NCBI GenBank assembly: GCA_019636245.1
Contig: JAHBXX010000013.1
Coordinates: 1-64,000 of the forward strand
Direction of reading: 5' to 3'
Source: Planctomycetota bacterium
Lineage (GTDB): Bacteria > Planctomycetota > UBA1135 > UBA2386
DNA: 64,000 nucleotides
This document shows positions 15,711 to 27,874 of the stretch, in pieces. Under the pieces are notes generated by a model that had not been told where the DNA came from, ran no database searches, and saw only the letters and a list, made by a program, of their open reading frames with translations. Position numbers and translations under genes: made by a program. Positions within the stretch are counted from its first letter, which is position 1. Every line of letters begins with the position of its first letter.

Positions 15711-17660
15711 ATGGACCGTTTCGAGGACACCAAGCTCCGCATCAAGGAGGCGACCGACCTGGTCGCCCTGATCGAGAGCTACATGCCGCTGAAGCCGCGT
15801 GGCCGCACGCTGGTGGCCCTGTGTCCCTTCCATGCCGAGAGCACGCCCTCGTTCACCGTCCACCGCGAGGGCCAGTTCTACAAGTGCTTCGGCTGCGGCA
15901 AGTCGGGTGACGCCTTCAACTGGCTGATGGAGCGCGACGGCCTGACCTTCCGCGAGGCCATGGAAGTGCTCGCCGACCGGCTCGGCATCTCCCTCGAGGG
16001 GGTCTGGAAGCGCGGCGGACAGGCGGAGCGCAAGGGCCCGGATCCCTACCGCGTGCTCGCCGACGTGGCGGCGTTCTTCGCCGAGGAACTGGCCTCGGCG
16101 GCGGGGGCTCCGGCCCGCGCCTACCTCGAGGGCCGCGGCCTGCTGCCGGCGGCGACCGACTGGCAGCTCGGCTTCCATCCGCGGCCTGGCGCGCTGGCCC
16201 GCTACGCCCAGGACGGGCAGCTGCCGCGCGACGTCATCGAGCAGGCCGGTCTGCTGCGCCAGGGCCGGGAACCGTTCGCCGGCCGGCTGATGTTCCCGAT
16301 CACCGACGAACGCGGCCGCATCGTCGGCTTCGGCGGCCGCGTCGTGCCCGGCGTCGCCATGCCGGCGAGCGCCGACTACACGCCGCCGAAGTACCTGAAC
16401 TCGCCGGAATCGCCGCTGTTCAACAAGCGCCGCGTGCTGTTCGGCCTGCACCAGGCCAAGCAGGCCGGGCAGCGCCGCATCGTCGTGATGGAGGGCTACA
16501 CCGACGTCATCGCCTGCCATCTGGCGGGCTTCCGCGGCGCGGTGGCGACGCTCGGCACCGCGTTCACGGCCGACCATGCGCGCACGATCGAGCGCTACGC
16601 GACGGAGGGCATCGTGCTGATGTTCGACGGCGATCGCGCCGGCGCCCAGGCCGCCGAGCGGGCGATGCGCGAACTCGTCAACAGCCGCCTGCCGGTGCGC
16701 ATGGCGCTGATGGCCGACGCCGAGGACGGCCGCGCGAAGGACCCCGCCGACGTGGTCACCGCGCGGCCTGGGGAGGACCCGGAGCTGGTCGCCGAGCGGC
16801 GCGTGCGCTTCGCCGACGTGCTCGACGGCGCCGAGGACGACGTCACGGTGTGGTTCCGCCTGCTGCGGCGCCGCCTGGATCTGTCGCAGGCGGTGCACGT
16901 CGATGCGGCGGTGCGCGAGTGCGCCGAGGTCCTCGGTCTGGTGGAGTCGCCGGTGCGCCGGGCGGCCCTGCTCGAGGCCATGGCCAGGCACCTCGCCGTG
17001 CCGGCGCCGGCCCTCGAACGCCGCGTGCAGAGCCTGGCGCGCCCGCCGCGACCGGCCGCGGCTCCGGCCGGGGCGCCGGCAGAGCCGACGGCGGCGCCGC
17101 CGCCGTCGCTGCTCGAGCGCGCCGAATCCGACCTGCTCGCTTGCCTGCTGGCGCAGCCGGTGCTGCTGGTCGACCTCGACCTGACCGAGGCGCCCCTCGA
17201 ACACGCCGGCGTCGCCGAGCTGGTGGCGATGGCGACCGATGGCCTGGCGCTCGGCCGGCAGGGCCGCGACGAACTGCTGCGCTACCTGTTCACCCGCGTG
17301 ACCGAGCAGCCGGCTCTGCGCTCCGTGCTCGCCGCGGCCGCCGAGCGGGCGGCGGCGCTCGCCGATCCGGCCGCCGTGCTGCAGGGTCTGGTCGAAGGTC
17401 GGCGGCGTCTTGGCGGCGAGGGGCAGCGGCGCGCCCTGCGGCAGCAGCTGCAGCAGGCGATCGCCGCCGGCGACCGCGCCACCGCCGACGACCTGCAGCG
17501 CCGTCTGCTCGAACACCTGCGCCGCGATCGCCCGCGGTCCTGGCAGCGGGCGCCGGTCGAGACGACCGCCCCGGGCCGGCTGCGGTTCGGCGACCCGACG
17601 GCGGCGCTCGAGCCGGGCCCGCCTGGCGACGGCCCGGCGCCGACCGCTCCACCCTCCTGA
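15711..17660 (+). CDS. dnaG: DNA primase DnaG
   Basis: The protein has 649 residues from ATG 15711. It makes RNA primers for replication. The N-terminal zinc-binding domain shows CPFH (Cys38, His41) and CFGC (Cys59, Cys62) for the template strand. The polymerase core follows with [20 protein letters not shown] and the TOPRIM landmarks [12 protein letters not shown] (Glu) and [13 protein letters not shown] (Asp-x-Asp). The last ~250 residues, with a low-complexity Ala/Pro linker, should be the DnaB-helicase-binding part. The dnaG-rpoD order is classic. It is followed by rpoD after 74 bases. Confidence 0.95.
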   Translation: MDRFEDTKLRIKEATDLVALIESYMPLKPRGRTLVALCPFHAESTPSFTVHREGQFYKCFGCGKSGDAFNWLMERDGLTFREAMEVLADRLGISLEGVWKRGGQAERKGPDPYRVLADVAAFFAEELASAAGAPARAYLEGRGLLPAATDWQLGFHPRPGALARYAQDGQLPRDVIEQAGLLRQGREPFAGRLMFPITDERGRIVGFGGRVVPGVAMPASADYTPPKYLNSPESPLFNKRRVLFGLHQAKQAGQRRIVVMEGYTDVIACHLAGFRGAVATLGTAFTADHARTIERYATEGIVLMFDGDRAGAQAAERAMRELVNSRLPVRMALMADAEDGRAKDPADVVTARPGEDPELVAERRVRFADVLDGAEDDVTVWFRLLRRRLDLSQAVHVDAAVRECAEVLGLVESPVRRAALLEAMARHLAVPAPALERRVQSLARPPRPAAAPAGAPAEPTAAPPPSLLERAESDLLACLLAQPVLLVDLDLTEAPLEHAGVAELVAMATDGLALGRQGRDELLRYLFTRVTEQPALRSVLAAAAERAAALADPAAVLQGLVEGRRRLGGEGQRRALRQQLQQAIAAGDRATADDLQRRLLEHLRRDRPRSWQRAPVETTAPGRLRFGDPTAALEPGPPGDGPAPTAPPS

Positions 17661-17734
17661 CCCACGCGACCCCCGACCCCACCCGCATCCCCAGCTCCGC
17701 CCGCCCAGACGCGGCCCGCGACCCGAGACCCCCC

Positions 17735-19447
<1,713 letters not shown>

Positions 19448-19514
19448 GCCCGGCGCCGTCGGTCGCCGCCGTGCGCCCGCGAGGCGTGCCCGGGGCATTC
19501 GGCCGACGCGATCC

Positions 19515-19542
19515 TTGAGCGAGGTGCCGTCGCCGCTAGACT
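19515..19542 (+). promoter_or_regulatory. Promoter TTGAGC-16-TAGACT
   Basis: TTGAGC at 19515-19520 and TAGACT at 19537-19542, 16 bases apart, lie 34 bases before the TTG start of the zinc-ribbon gene. One of the best-formed promoters in the window. Confidence 0.55.
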
Positions 19543-19576
19543 CGTCCGCCCCGATCCGGTCGAATCCGCCACGCCG

Positions 19577-20281
19577 TTGCATCCCCTCGTCAAGAAGCTG
19601 CTCGATCTGCAGGCCGTCGACCAGGAGGTCGCCTCGCTCACCCGGGACATCGACTCGCTGCCGGCCGAGGAGGCACGCCGACGCAAGAAGCTCGACGAGC
19701 TGCAGCGCGTGGCGACGGACAGCCGCAACCGCTACCTGAAGGCCGAACTCGAGGTGCGCAGCCTCGAGAAGGCGATCCGCGGCAGCGACGACGAGATCAA
19801 GCGGCTGAACGACCGCCTCAACCTCGTGCGCAACAACGCGGAGTACCAGGCGACCCTGTTCCAGATCGAGGCGGTGCGCAAGGACCGCGACGTGATGCAG
19901 GAGGAGTGCCTGAAGCTGCTCGAGGTCGTCGAGGCGCTGCGCCCCGAGGTCGCGACCGCCGAAGCCGCGGTCGCCGCCGAGGGCAAGGTGCTCGAGCAGT
20001 TCCTCGCCGAGGCCGAGGCGCTGCGCCGCTCCCGCGCCGGGGCGATCGCCGAGGTCCGGGCCCGTCGCGAGGGCGTGGCGGCCGGCATCGCCGACGACCT
20101 GCTGCGCGACTACGAGGGGCTGTTCAAGACCCGTGACGGCGTCGCCGTCTGCGCCGTCGACGGCGGCTACTGCCAGGGTTGCTACAACAAGGTCACGATG
20201 AACGACACCGCGCGCCTGCTCGGCAAGTCGAGTGTCGTCAAGTGCGGCTCGTGCCAGCGCATCCTCTACCTGCAGAAGTGA
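19577..20281 (+). CDS. C4-type zinc-ribbon coiled-coil protein
   Basis: The protein has 234 residues from TTG 19577; no ATG or GTG fits. Residues ~1-175 form a long antiparallel coiled coil (LLDLQAVDQEVASLTRD to AEAEALRRSRAGAIAEV). The end is a zinc ribbon with CQGC and CGSC (residues ~200-227). This matches the DUF164 family, whose members (for example HP0958 and CdsZ, from memory) act as chaperones or RNA-binding regulators. The exact job here is unknown. It lies 36 bases before selB and is probably co-transcribed. Confidence 0.88.
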   Translation: MHPLVKKLLDLQAVDQEVASLTRDIDSLPAEEARRRKKLDELQRVATDSRNRYLKAELEVRSLEKAIRGSDDEIKRLNDRLNLVRNNAEYQATLFQIEAVRKDRDVMQEECLKLLEVVEALRPEVATAEAAVAAEGKVLEQFLAEAEALRRSRAGAIAEVRARREGVAAGIADDLLRDYEGLFKTRDGVAVCAVDGGYCQGCYNKVTMNDTARLLGKSSVVKCGSCQRILYLQK

Positions 20282-20317
20282 GGCGCCTGGGGTCGGCGGC
20301 CCGGCGCTGAGGCGGCG

Positions 20318-22261
20318 ATGGCGCGTTCGATCCAGCCGGTGGTCTTCGGCACGGCGGGTCACATCGACCACGGCAAGAGCAGCCTGGTGCGGGCCCTGAC
20401 CGGCATCGACCCCGATCGGCTCAAGGAGGAGAAGGAGCGCGGGCTGACGATCGACCTGGGCTTCGCACGGCTGCGGCTGGCGGACGGCCGCTGGGTGGGC
20501 CTCGTCGACGTGCCCGGCCACGAGCGGTTCGTGCGCAACATGGTCGCCGGCTGCACCGGCATCGACCTCGCCCTGCTGGTCGTGGCCGCGGACGACGGCG
20601 TGATGCCGCAGACGGTGGAGCACCTGGAGATCCTCGACCTGCTCGGCGTGCGCGGCGGTGTCCTGGTGCTGACCAAGATCGACGCGGTCGAGCCGGGCCT
20701 CTGCGACCTCGCCGCGGCCGAGGTCCAAGAGCTGGTGCGCGGCACCGTGCTGGCCGACGCGGAACTCGTGCGCGTCAGCTCGGTGACCGGGGCCGGCCTC
20801 GCCGACCTGCGCCAGCGCATCGACCACCTCGCGCGCTCGGTGGCGCCGCGCCCGAGCCAGGGGCCGTTCCGCATGCCGATCCAGCGCGTCTTCTCGCTGC
20901 CGGGCATCGGCACGGTCTGCACCGGCATCCCGGTGAGCGGCAGCGTGCAGGCAGGCGCTGAGGTCGAGATCCTGCCGTTGCGCCAGCGGGTCAAGGTGCG
21001 CGGCATCCAGGCCTATGGCGGCGCCGTGGACACCGCCGTCGCCGGGCACAGCACGGCCCTGGCCGTGCCCGACGCGCGGGCGGCCGGCGTGCACCGCGGC
21101 ATGGTGTGCGCGACGCCGGACGTGTTCGCGGTCGGCGACGCGATCGACGTCGAACTCGCGACCACGCGGCGGGCGCCGCGGCTCGGGCACCGCGAGCCGA
21201 TCCGCTGCCATGTCGGCACCGTCGAGGTGCGCGGCGAGCTGCTGCTGCTCGACCGCGAGGCGGCGGCGTCCGGCGAGTCGCTGGTCGCGCGGCTGGAACT
21301 GGACGAGCCCGTCTGCTGCGCCCACGGCGACCGCTTCCTGCTGCGGCTGCAGAACCCGGCCCAGACGGTCGGCGGCGGCCGGGTGCTGCGGCTTTCGTCC
21401 TCGGGGCGCTACCGGCGACGGGACCTGGGCCGCGAACTGGCGGACCTGGCCAGCGCCGGCGATCGGCTGGAGGCCCGCCTCGAGCACGACCTGGGCCTCG
21501 CCGGACCCGAGGGCCGCACCGTGGACGACCTGGCGCGCGCCGTCGAGACCCCGGAAGGCGAGGTCCTCGCCTGCCTCGCCGGCATGCCGCAGGTCGAACT
21601 GCACCGGCAGGCGATGCGCGCGTTCCTGAACGTGCACGTCGCGGCGGGCGAGGCGGAGCTGCTGGCGGCCGTCGACCGCATGCTGCAGCGCCGTCCCGCG
21701 GCGGCGTCGGTGCAGCGGGCGGCCTTGCGCACCACCAAGGTGCTGCCGGCGCCGCTGATCGACCACCTCGTCGACCGGCTCGTCGCCGCCGGGCGCGTGC
21801 GCGCCGGCAATCGCGGGCGGCTCCTGTTCGTCGACCGGCTGCGGCCGCTGCCGGCGGCGCAGCAGGCCGGGCTGGAGCGGCTGGTCGCCGAGTGCGAGCA
21901 GCGCGGCTTCCGGCCGCCGACCGCCGTGGACCTGGCCGAGGCCATGGGCGTCCAGGGGGACGCGTTGGCGTCGCTGCTCGACCGCGCCCAGGACGAGGGG
22001 CGCATCGACCTCGTCGGCGAGCACTACTACGGCGCTGCCACCGTGCGTTCGGTGCTGCACGCCGTGCGGCGCAACTGCCTCGCGCACGGCGACCAGTTGG
22101 ACATTCCGGCACTGCGCGACGAACTGCAGACCAGCCGCAAGTTCCTGATCCCGTTGCTCGAACACGTCGATGCGTTGGGCCTGACGGTGCTGCGCGGCGG
22201 CGTGCGCCGGCTGTTGCGGTCGTCCGCTTTGCAGCGGGAACTGGCCGCCGAGCGGCCCTGA
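20318..22261 (+). CDS. selB: Selenocysteine-specific elongation factor SelB
   Basis: The protein has 647 residues from ATG 20318. It carries Sec-tRNA to the ribosome at UGA codons next to a SECIS hairpin. The GTPase shows [12 protein letters not shown] (G1, residues ~11-22), DVPGHERF (G3) and LTKID (G4). Domains 2 and 3 follow to ~residue 340. The last ~250 residues form winged helices that read SECIS RNA ([19 protein letters not shown]). Length and order are typical of SelB rather than EF-Tu. No selA, selD, selC or selenoprotein was found nearby. Confidence 0.94.
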   Translation: MARSIQPVVFGTAGHIDHGKSSLVRALTGIDPDRLKEEKERGLTIDLGFARLRLADGRWVGLVDVPGHERFVRNMVAGCTGIDLALLVVAADDGVMPQTVEHLEILDLLGVRGGVLVLTKIDAVEPGLCDLAAAEVQELVRGTVLADAELVRVSSVTGAGLADLRQRIDHLARSVAPRPSQGPFRMPIQRVFSLPGIGTVCTGIPVSGSVQAGAEVEILPLRQRVKVRGIQAYGGAVDTAVAGHSTALAVPDARAAGVHRGMVCATPDVFAVGDAIDVELATTRRAPRLGHREPIRCHVGTVEVRGELLLLDREAAASGESLVARLELDEPVCCAHGDRFLLRLQNPAQTVGGGRVLRLSSSGRYRRRDLGRELADLASAGDRLEARLEHDLGLAGPEGRTVDDLARAVETPEGEVLACLAGMPQVELHRQAMRAFLNVHVAAGEAELLAAVDRMLQRRPAAASVQRAALRTTKVLPAPLIDHLVDRLVAAGRVRAGNRGRLLFVDRLRPLPAAQQAGLERLVAECEQRGFRPPTAVDLAEAMGVQGDALASLLDRAQDEGRIDLVGEHYYGAATVRSVLHAVRRNCLAHGDQLDIPALRDELQTSRKFLIPLLEHVDALGLTVLRGGVRRLLRSSALQRELAAERP

Positions 22262-22380
22262 ACGGGGCCCGCGCGGGCCGAGGGTCCGGTACCATCACCG
22301 GCCGCCGAAACCGCGGCGGCATCAGTCGGCAGGACCGGCGTGCCGATACCGGGGCGTCCCCGAGCGGAACGGAGAGCAGC

Positions 22381-24285
22381 ATGACCGGCGAGAGCGCACG
22401 CGACGATCACGACGACTTCCTCGACGACGACTTCGTGATCGAGGACATCGCGCCGAAGAACGAGGACCTCGATCGCCTGTTCGAGCTGCCGCCGGGGCTC
22501 GCCGGGGCGGCCGCGCCGGCGGCGGCGCCGGACGCCGACGACCTGCTGTTCACGGCGCCGCCGGCCGACCAGCCGGCGAGCGAGACGTTCGCCGGCCGCA
22601 CGCAGTTCGCCGACGGGGCGGCGAGCGACTGGAACGGCGACGAACTCGAGCTCGAGGCGCCGGTCGCCGACGAGGCGGCGCCGGCGGCGGAGCCGGCGAA
22701 CCCGGCGCAGCTGCCGGCCGAGGCCCTGGCCGCGGCCGAGGCGTCGTTCGCGGAGGAACTGGGCGCGATGCTGCAGGCCGACGAGGAACTGACGCTCGAC
22801 AGCGAACAGGAGCTGGAGGTCATCGGCGAAGGGGACACCGCCGACGGCATCAGCGAGTTCGAGCAGTCGGGGCCGTTCGTGCTCGACGATGGCGAGGGTC
22901 TGTGGCGCGAAGAGGGGGCGCCGGCGGCGGCGGAGGCGGAGTTCGCCGCGGTGCCGGTCGCCGACGAAGCCACCAGCGAGCCCGGCTGGGAACCGCTGCC
23001 GGCGGCGACGGTCGACGAACTCGCCGAAGTCGAGGAGGTGGCGCGCATGCCGGACGAGGCCGCGGACGACGCCGACGCCGCCGATCCGGACGCCGCGTTC
23101 GCGGCCGGGGAAACCGCCGACGAGGCCGCCGACGAGGCCACCGACGAGGCCCCGGAGCTGGTCGGCGTCGGCGTCGCTGCCGAAGCCGAGGGCCACGACC
23201 TCTACATCGACGAACCCGAAGTCCAGGGCGTGCGGGGCGGGCGACAGCCGCGCCGGCGCGGTGGCCTCGTGCTGGCGTTCGCCGGCACGCTGACGGCGGT
23301 CGCCGCGGCCGCGACCGTGCTGCTGCGGCCGGAGTGGGTGGGTCTGCACGTCCCGCCGGAACGGCTGACGGTGGCCGAGGTGCCGCGGCCGCAGGTGGCG
23401 GTCGTGGTGCCGCCGCCGCCCGCGGTGGTCGATCCGGCGGCCGCCGAGGCGGCGGCCGGCATCGCACCGGCGACCACCGAGCCGACGACGATCGAACCAC
23501 CGGCGCCCGCCGTGGTCGTGGCGGAGCCGCCGCCGGTGCCGCCGCGGGAACCGGACGTGGCGCCCGCCGCCACCGCGCCCGTGGCGGTCGTCGATGCGCC
23601 GACCGGCGAGCCGGCCACGGACGTGCTGCCGACCCCGCCGGCGCCGACCCCGGTGGTGGTGCAGGCGCCCGACCTGCCCGCCTGGCCGGTGCCGTCCGCC
23701 GCGGCGGCGCCGACGACCGTGGCCCAGGACGGCACGCCGCCGCGGCCGGCCAGGCTGGTGCGGGTCAGCGACGAGCTGATGATCGGCGATCCCGAAGCGA
23801 TCGGGCGCCCCCGCGCGCACGGCGTGGTGCCGGGCAGCCGCGCGTTCGCCCAGCTGCAGAACGGCAACTACTTCATCGGCAACGTGAAGAGCGCCGACGA
23901 CGAGCGCATCACGCTGCGCCTCGACAAGGGCGAGGTCACGATCCCGGTCGCGGCGATCGCGCGGCTGACCGAACTGGGCTCCGCCGACTACGAGGACCTG
24001 CAGAAGGTCACCTCGGGCTTCGTGCGGCTGACCAACAAGAACCGGCTGGTCGGCGGCATCCTCAGCGGCATCGCCGACGACCACGTCGTGCTCGAGTTCC
24101 GCAAGAACCGGGTGATGCTGCCCAAGGCGCTGGTCGGCCAGGTCGTGCAGGGGGAGGGCGACGCCGGCGTACGCCTCGACACCACGCGCGAGGAGGACGA
24201 CTGGCTGCGGCGTCTGGTCGAGCGGCAGCTCGGCACCGGCGAACCGCCGCCGGCGGCGCCGCCGGAAGCGCGTTCGCCGCGCTGA
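22381..24285 (+). CDS. Large acidic protein with one membrane span and a C-terminal beta domain
   Basis: The protein has 634 residues from ATG 22381. Residues 1-290 are strongly acidic and low complexity, rich in Ala, Glu and Asp. A basic patch GRQPRRRGG precedes one membrane segment (~296-316). A proline/valine-rich linker to ~460 follows. The only clearly folded part is at ~475-610: AQLQNGNYFIGNVKSADDER, ITLRLDKGEVTIPVAAI and LVGGILSGIADDHVVLE, a repeated small beta pattern that could be an LSm- or SH3-like barrel. No family recognised. The topology (acidic cytoplasmic part, envelope-side domain) suggests a scaffold. A TACCAT box lies 85 bases upstream. Confidence 0.75.
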   Translation: MTGESARDDHDDFLDDDFVIEDIAPKNEDLDRLFELPPGLAGAAAPAAAPDADDLLFTAPPADQPASETFAGRTQFADGAASDWNGDELELEAPVADEAAPAAEPANPAQLPAEALAAAEASFAEELGAMLQADEELTLDSEQELEVIGEGDTADGISEFEQSGPFVLDDGEGLWREEGAPAAAEAEFAAVPVADEATSEPGWEPLPAATVDELAEVEEVARMPDEAADDADAADPDAAFAAGETADEAADEATDEAPELVGVGVAAEAEGHDLYIDEPEVQGVRGGRQPRRRGGLVLAFAGTLTAVAAAATVLLRPEWVGLHVPPERLTVAEVPRPQVAVVVPPPPAVVDPAAAEAAAGIAPATTEPTTIEPPAPAVVVAEPPPVPPREPDVAPAATAPVAVVDAPTGEPATDVLPTPPAPTPVVVQAPDLPAWPVPSAAAAPTTVAQDGTPPRPARLVRVSDELMIGDPEAIGRPRAHGVVPGSRAFAQLQNGNYFIGNVKSADDERITLRLDKGEVTIPVAAIARLTELGSADYEDLQKVTSGFVRLTNKNRLVGGILSGIADDHVVLEFRKNRVMLPKALVGQVVQGEGDAGVRLDTTREEDDWLRRLVERQLGTGEPPPAAPPEARSPR

Positions 24286-24349
24286 ACGCCGCCAGCCCGT
24301 GCACCGCGCCGGCGCCGCCTCGCCCGGCGGCGGCGGACCGGACCCGCGT

Positions 24350-24355
24350 TATGGT
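24350..24355 (+). promoter_or_regulatory. -10-like TATGGT, leaderless spacing
   Basis: TATGGT ends six bases before ATG 24362, matching the leaderless spacing found at other genes in this window. Confidence 0.45.
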
Positions 24356-24361
24356 GCCCCG

Positions 24362-24898
24362 ATGGACACCTGTCCCGAGTGCGGCAACGCCGCCCTGCAG
24401 GTCCGCTCGGCAGGCACGGCGCGGATCCACGAGTGCGGCCTCTGCGGGGCGCAGTTCGGCGACCGCGACGCGCTGGCCGCGCTGGCCGATCGGGCCGCCG
24501 CGGCGCAGCGCGGCGTGCCGTTGCCGATCTGGCCGCTGGTGCGGGGGCTCGAGGCCTTGCCCGGCCTCGCCGTGCGCGACAGCCAGGCCGGCGGCCTGCA
24601 GCCGCCGACGCTGCCGTTCGTGGAACTCGGCGGCGCCGATGCCCGCGTGCTGGTGCAGCTCGAGAACCTCGCCAAGTCGCTGCAGCTCGGCGCCGGCGGG
24701 CTGCGCTGCCACTGGGTCGTCGAGGTCGAGTACCGGCGGCACCTTGCCTTCGTGCTGAAGCCGCGCCACGGCGGCGGCCCGGTCGCCGTCGAGCACGCGC
24801 GGGATGCCCTGCACGATCTCGACCGGCTGCGGCGCAACCTCGAGCGCGACGTCCGGCTCGGGTGGTGGCGGCATGCGGGCGAGGGCTCGGACCGCTAA
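24362..24898 (+). CDS. Zinc-ribbon hypothetical protein
   Basis: The protein has 178 residues from ATG 24362. An N-terminal treble-clef-like zinc ribbon is clear: CPECGN and CGLCGAQFGD (four cysteines within 27 residues). The rest contains VPLPIWPLVRGLEALPGLAV, VLVQLENLAKSLQLG and a strand-rich middle WVVEVEYRRHLAFVLKPR. No wider family recognised. Small proteins of this form often bind nucleic acid or partner proteins. The stop region overlaps the promoter of the next gene. Confidence 0.75.
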   Translation: MDTCPECGNAALQVRSAGTARIHECGLCGAQFGDRDALAALADRAAAAQRGVPLPIWPLVRGLEALPGLAVRDSQAGGLQPPTLPFVELGGADARVLVQLENLAKSLQLGAGGLRCHWVVEVEYRRHLAFVLKPRHGGGPVAVEHARDALHDLDRLRRNLERDVRLGWWRHAGEGSDR

Positions 24899-24901
24899 CC
24901 T
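24896..24901 (+). promoter_or_regulatory. -10-like TAACCT of the HEAT-VWA gene
   Basis: TAACCT covers the stop codon of the zinc-ribbon gene and lies 34 bases before ATG 24936, which also has a CTGGAG ribosome site. Confidence 0.4.
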
Positions 24902-24935
24902 GGGGTCGCGATCCGAACCCCCGCTCTGGAGCCCG

Positions 24936-26522
24936 ATGCCGTCGATTCCCCTGGTTGCCTTGCTGACGTCGATCCTGGCCCTGGCTGCCGGCGGGCTGCC
25001 GGCGCAGGCCGGCGATCCGACTTCCCCCGAGGCGCGCCTCGACGCCGTGCGCGAGTTCACGAAGTTCTTCAAGAAGGCGAAGGACGAACCGACCCAGGTC
25101 GAGGCGGTGCAGACCCTGAAGGGGAACGAGTGCCGCCCGGCGGCCGAGGAACTGCTGAAGCTGCTGAAGCACCCGAGCGCGGCGGTGCAGCAGGCCGCGT
25201 TCGAGGTCCTGGGCACCTACCGGGACGCGAGCACCTACGAGGCCTGGATCCAGGAGCTGCCCAAGGCCAAGGATGCCGAGCAGGCGGCCGTGCTCGTCAA
25301 GGTGCTCGGCCAGGCGCGGCTGGCGGCCGCCGTGCCGGCCATCGAGGGCGTCGCCGGCGGGCCGAAGGCGACCCCGATGCTGAAGTTCGAGGCCGCGCGG
25401 GCGCTGCAGAACATCGGCGCCGAGGGCAGTGCCGGGTTGCTGGGGCGCTTCGCCGCCGACGGCGACCCGCTGGTGCGCATGGCGGCCGCCGATGCGATCG
25501 GAGCGCTGCGGGCGAAGCAGTACGCCGACGCGGTGATCGCGCTGCTGCGCGACAACGAGTGGCAGGTGCAGAGCGCCGCGGTCGCCGCGGTGGCCGCGGT
25601 GCGGCCCCAGCACGGCGTGCAGCCGTTGATCGACCTGATGCGCAAGGCGGGCCGTCTGCGCACCGAGTGCGCCGACGCCCTGTTCCGCATCACCGGGTTC
25701 GACTTCGGCGTCGATCCCGAACGCTGGCAGGAGCAGTGGAACGCGCTGATGTCGCTCGATGGCTACCGCATCCCGACCGACGAGGAGCTGGCGAAGAAGG
25801 CCGAGAGCCGCAAGAAGTCCGACGCGTTCTACGGCAACAAGGAGCAGACCAACACCTTCGCCCGCATCCCGACGACGTCGACCAACGTCCTGTTCATCAT
25901 CGACGTCTCGGGATCGATGGACGATCTCGTGGTCGAGGTGGAGAAGTTCCAGGGCTACCGCGACCGCAAGCGCTTCACGGTGGTGCAGACCGAGCTGCTC
26001 AACACGCTCGACACCCTGACCGCGGACACGAACTTCGACATCCTGGCGTTCGCGACCGACATCCATCCGTGGAAGAAGCGCCTGGTGCCGGCCAACGTCG
26101 TCAACCGCGACGCCGCCAAGGCCTTCGTGCGCGGCCTGAAACCGCTCGGCGGCAAGGAGTCGCAGGACCTCGCGCAGGCGGGCCTGAGCGGCGCCGCGAA
26201 CCTCGACGCCGGCAAGACCAACACGCTGAAGGCGCTGCTGTACGCGTTCGGCGAGGATCCGGACAAGCCGTCGAAGGCGGCGATCACCGGCTTCGACAAG
26301 GGCGCGGTCAAGCGGCCGCTCGACACGGTCTACTTCCTCAGCGACGGGCGGCCGTCGGTCGGCAAGCTGGTCGACAGCAACGAGATCCTGAAGGAGGTGC
26401 GTCGCCACAACGAGGTCTACCGCATGGTGATCCACACCATCGCCATCGGCGACTTCCAGAAGGAGTTCCTGCGCCAGCTGGCGCAGGAGAACGGCGGCGA
26501 GTTCGTCGATCTCGGCCGCTGA
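24936..26522 (+). CDS. Exported HEAT-repeat protein with a von Willebrand factor A domain
   Basis: The protein has 528 residues from ATG 24936, with CTGGAG five bases upstream. A signal peptide ends near GGLPAQA. Residues ~35-270 are HEAT repeats (AAEELLKLLKHPSAAVQQAA, LVRMAAADAIGALRAKQYAD). The VWA domain starts near 320 with the MIDAS motif FIIDVSGSMDD (Asp-x-Ser-x-Ser) and carries FLSDGRPSVG, the later Asp of the site. The final part ends in FVDLGR. Metal-ion-dependent adhesion in the periplasm, with HEAT repeats as partner-binding surface, is likely; the partner is unknown. It converges on the MFS gene with a 7-base gap. Confidence 0.85.
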   Translation: MPSIPLVALLTSILALAAGGLPAQAGDPTSPEARLDAVREFTKFFKKAKDEPTQVEAVQTLKGNECRPAAEELLKLLKHPSAAVQQAAFEVLGTYRDASTYEAWIQELPKAKDAEQAAVLVKVLGQARLAAAVPAIEGVAGGPKATPMLKFEAARALQNIGAEGSAGLLGRFAADGDPLVRMAAADAIGALRAKQYADAVIALLRDNEWQVQSAAVAAVAAVRPQHGVQPLIDLMRKAGRLRTECADALFRITGFDFGVDPERWQEQWNALMSLDGYRIPTDEELAKKAESRKKSDAFYGNKEQTNTFARIPTTSTNVLFIIDVSGSMDDLVVEVEKFQGYRDRKRFTVVQTELLNTLDTLTADTNFDILAFATDIHPWKKRLVPANVVNRDAAKAFVRGLKPLGGKESQDLAQAGLSGAANLDAGKTNTLKALLYAFGEDPDKPSKAAITGFDKGAVKRPLDTVYFLSDGRPSVGKLVDSNEILKEVRRHNEVYRMVIHTIAIGDFQKEFLRQLAQENGGEFVDLGR

Positions 26523-26529
26523 CGCGCCG

Positions 26530-27777
26530 TCAGGCGACCGGGTCGGCGCCGCGCAGGAGACCGCGCGGCCGCAGCCACAGCACCGCGCAGGTCGCGGCGA
26601 CGCCGCCGGCTCCGACCACGGCGAGCGTCGGACCGAGTCCGTGGCGGGCCTGGGCGTGGAACAGGGCGACGTTGGCGGCGGCGTAGCAGCAGCGGGTGCC
26701 GAGCGACAGCGCCGACAGCACGGTGGTGCGCGCCGCGGATCCGATGCGGTGGTTGACGAACTCGTGCAGCAGGCCCCAGTGCATGCCGAACGGCACCTGC
26801 TGCACGAAGAACATCGCCACGCCGAGCCAGACCAGTGCGGGCGGTCCGCCGGCCTCGCTGGCCTGCCGTTCCCACGCCATCACCAGCATCGAGCCGCTCA
26901 GGCACAGCGGCATCGCCCAGAACAGCGCGCGCCGACCGACGGCGCGCACCAGCCGCGGCACGGCAGAGCTGAGCGGCGCGGCGGCGAAGTTCAGGGCGGC
27001 GAACAGCACGCCGACCAGCAGCGGATCGAGCAGCCGCGGCTCCTGGCGGCCGGCGGCGACGAGGTAGGGCTGGTAGTTGTGGAACGGATAGCGCAGCAGC
27101 GTGAACAGCACGATCCAGTAGGCGAGCAGCCAGAGCACGGCCGGGCGGGCGAGGTCGGTGCGCACCTGCTGCAGGAACTCCCCCGGGCGTCGGCTGGCGG
27201 GCGGCGCCTGGCCGCGGAACCCGAGCGCCAGCACCGCGGCCGTGCTGCAGAGGCCGGCGGTGAGCACGATCGATGCGCCATAGGCTTCGCCGGCGGCGTC
27301 GCCCCAGCGCGCCACGGCTCCGCCGAGCAGGAACGCGACGCCGGTGCCGAGCATGCGCAGCGCGGCGATGCGGCTCTCCTCGGTCAGGTAGCGGTGCTGC
27401 TGGCCATGGGCGCGCAACAGCTCGTAGAGCGCGACCGTCGGCGGCCCGGAGAGCACCGCGTGGCCGAGCCCGAGCAGGACCTCGCCGGCCAGGAACGCGC
27501 CGTACGATGGCGCCGCGACCAGGGTGGCGAAGCCGGCCGCCAGCAGCAGCGGCCCGAGCACCAGCATGGGCCTTGCGCCCCAGCGGTCGGCGAGCAGGCC
27601 GGTCGGCACCTCGGCGACGAACATCGCCAGGTAGTAGGCGCCGACGATCTCGCCGTACTCGGGCTCACCCATGCCATGGCGGCGGAAGAACAGGAACAGG
27701 AACGGCACGCAGGCGAACGGGTAGGTCACCAGCGCGTAGACGCGCAGCAGCCGCAGTTGCCAGTCCAGGGGCGCCAA
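26530..27777 (-). CDS. MFS transporter
   Basis: The protein has 415 residues if it starts at TTG 27777 with GAAGG upstream; no ATG or GTG lies nearby. About 12 membrane spans are visible. The loop 2-3 motif is recognisable in VPTGLLADRWGARPMLVLG, the MFS signature, and AGFATLVAAPSYGAFLAGEV follows. The substrate is unknown. Architecture and length fit the drug/metabolite efflux side of MFS. It is divergent from the threonine aldolase gene with a 97-base gap. Confidence 0.85.
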   Translation of the reverse strand: MAPLDWQLRLLRVYALVTYPFACVPFLFLFFRRHGMGEPEYGEIVGAYYLAMFVAEVPTGLLADRWGARPMLVLGPLLLAAGFATLVAAPSYGAFLAGEVLLGLGHAVLSGPPTVALYELLRAHGQQHRYLTEESRIAALRMLGTGVAFLLGGAVARWGDAAGEAYGASIVLTAGLCSTAAVLALGFRGQAPPASRRPGEFLQQVRTDLARPAVLWLLAYWIVLFTLLRYPFHNYQPYLVAAGRQEPRLLDPLLVGVLFAALNFAAAPLSSAVPRLVRAVGRRALFWAMPLCLSGSMLVMAWERQASEAGGPPALVWLGVAMFFVQQVPFGMHWGLLHEFVNHRIGSAARTTVLSALSLGTRCCYAAANVALFHAQARHGLGPTLAVVGAGGVAATCAVLWLRPRGLLRGADPVA

Positions 27778-27874
27778 GCGGGCACCTTCGCCGGTGGCGA
27801 CGCGATCGGCAATCGGGATCCGGGGCCGCTCGCGGCTTGCATTCGACCCCGACGGCGGTAGACCAGCCGCCGCG

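Noticed and set aside
24362..24898. Possible selenoprotein near selB
   Set aside because: Cysteines of the zinc ribbon are all TGC/TGT and no in-frame TGA occurs before the terminal stop.
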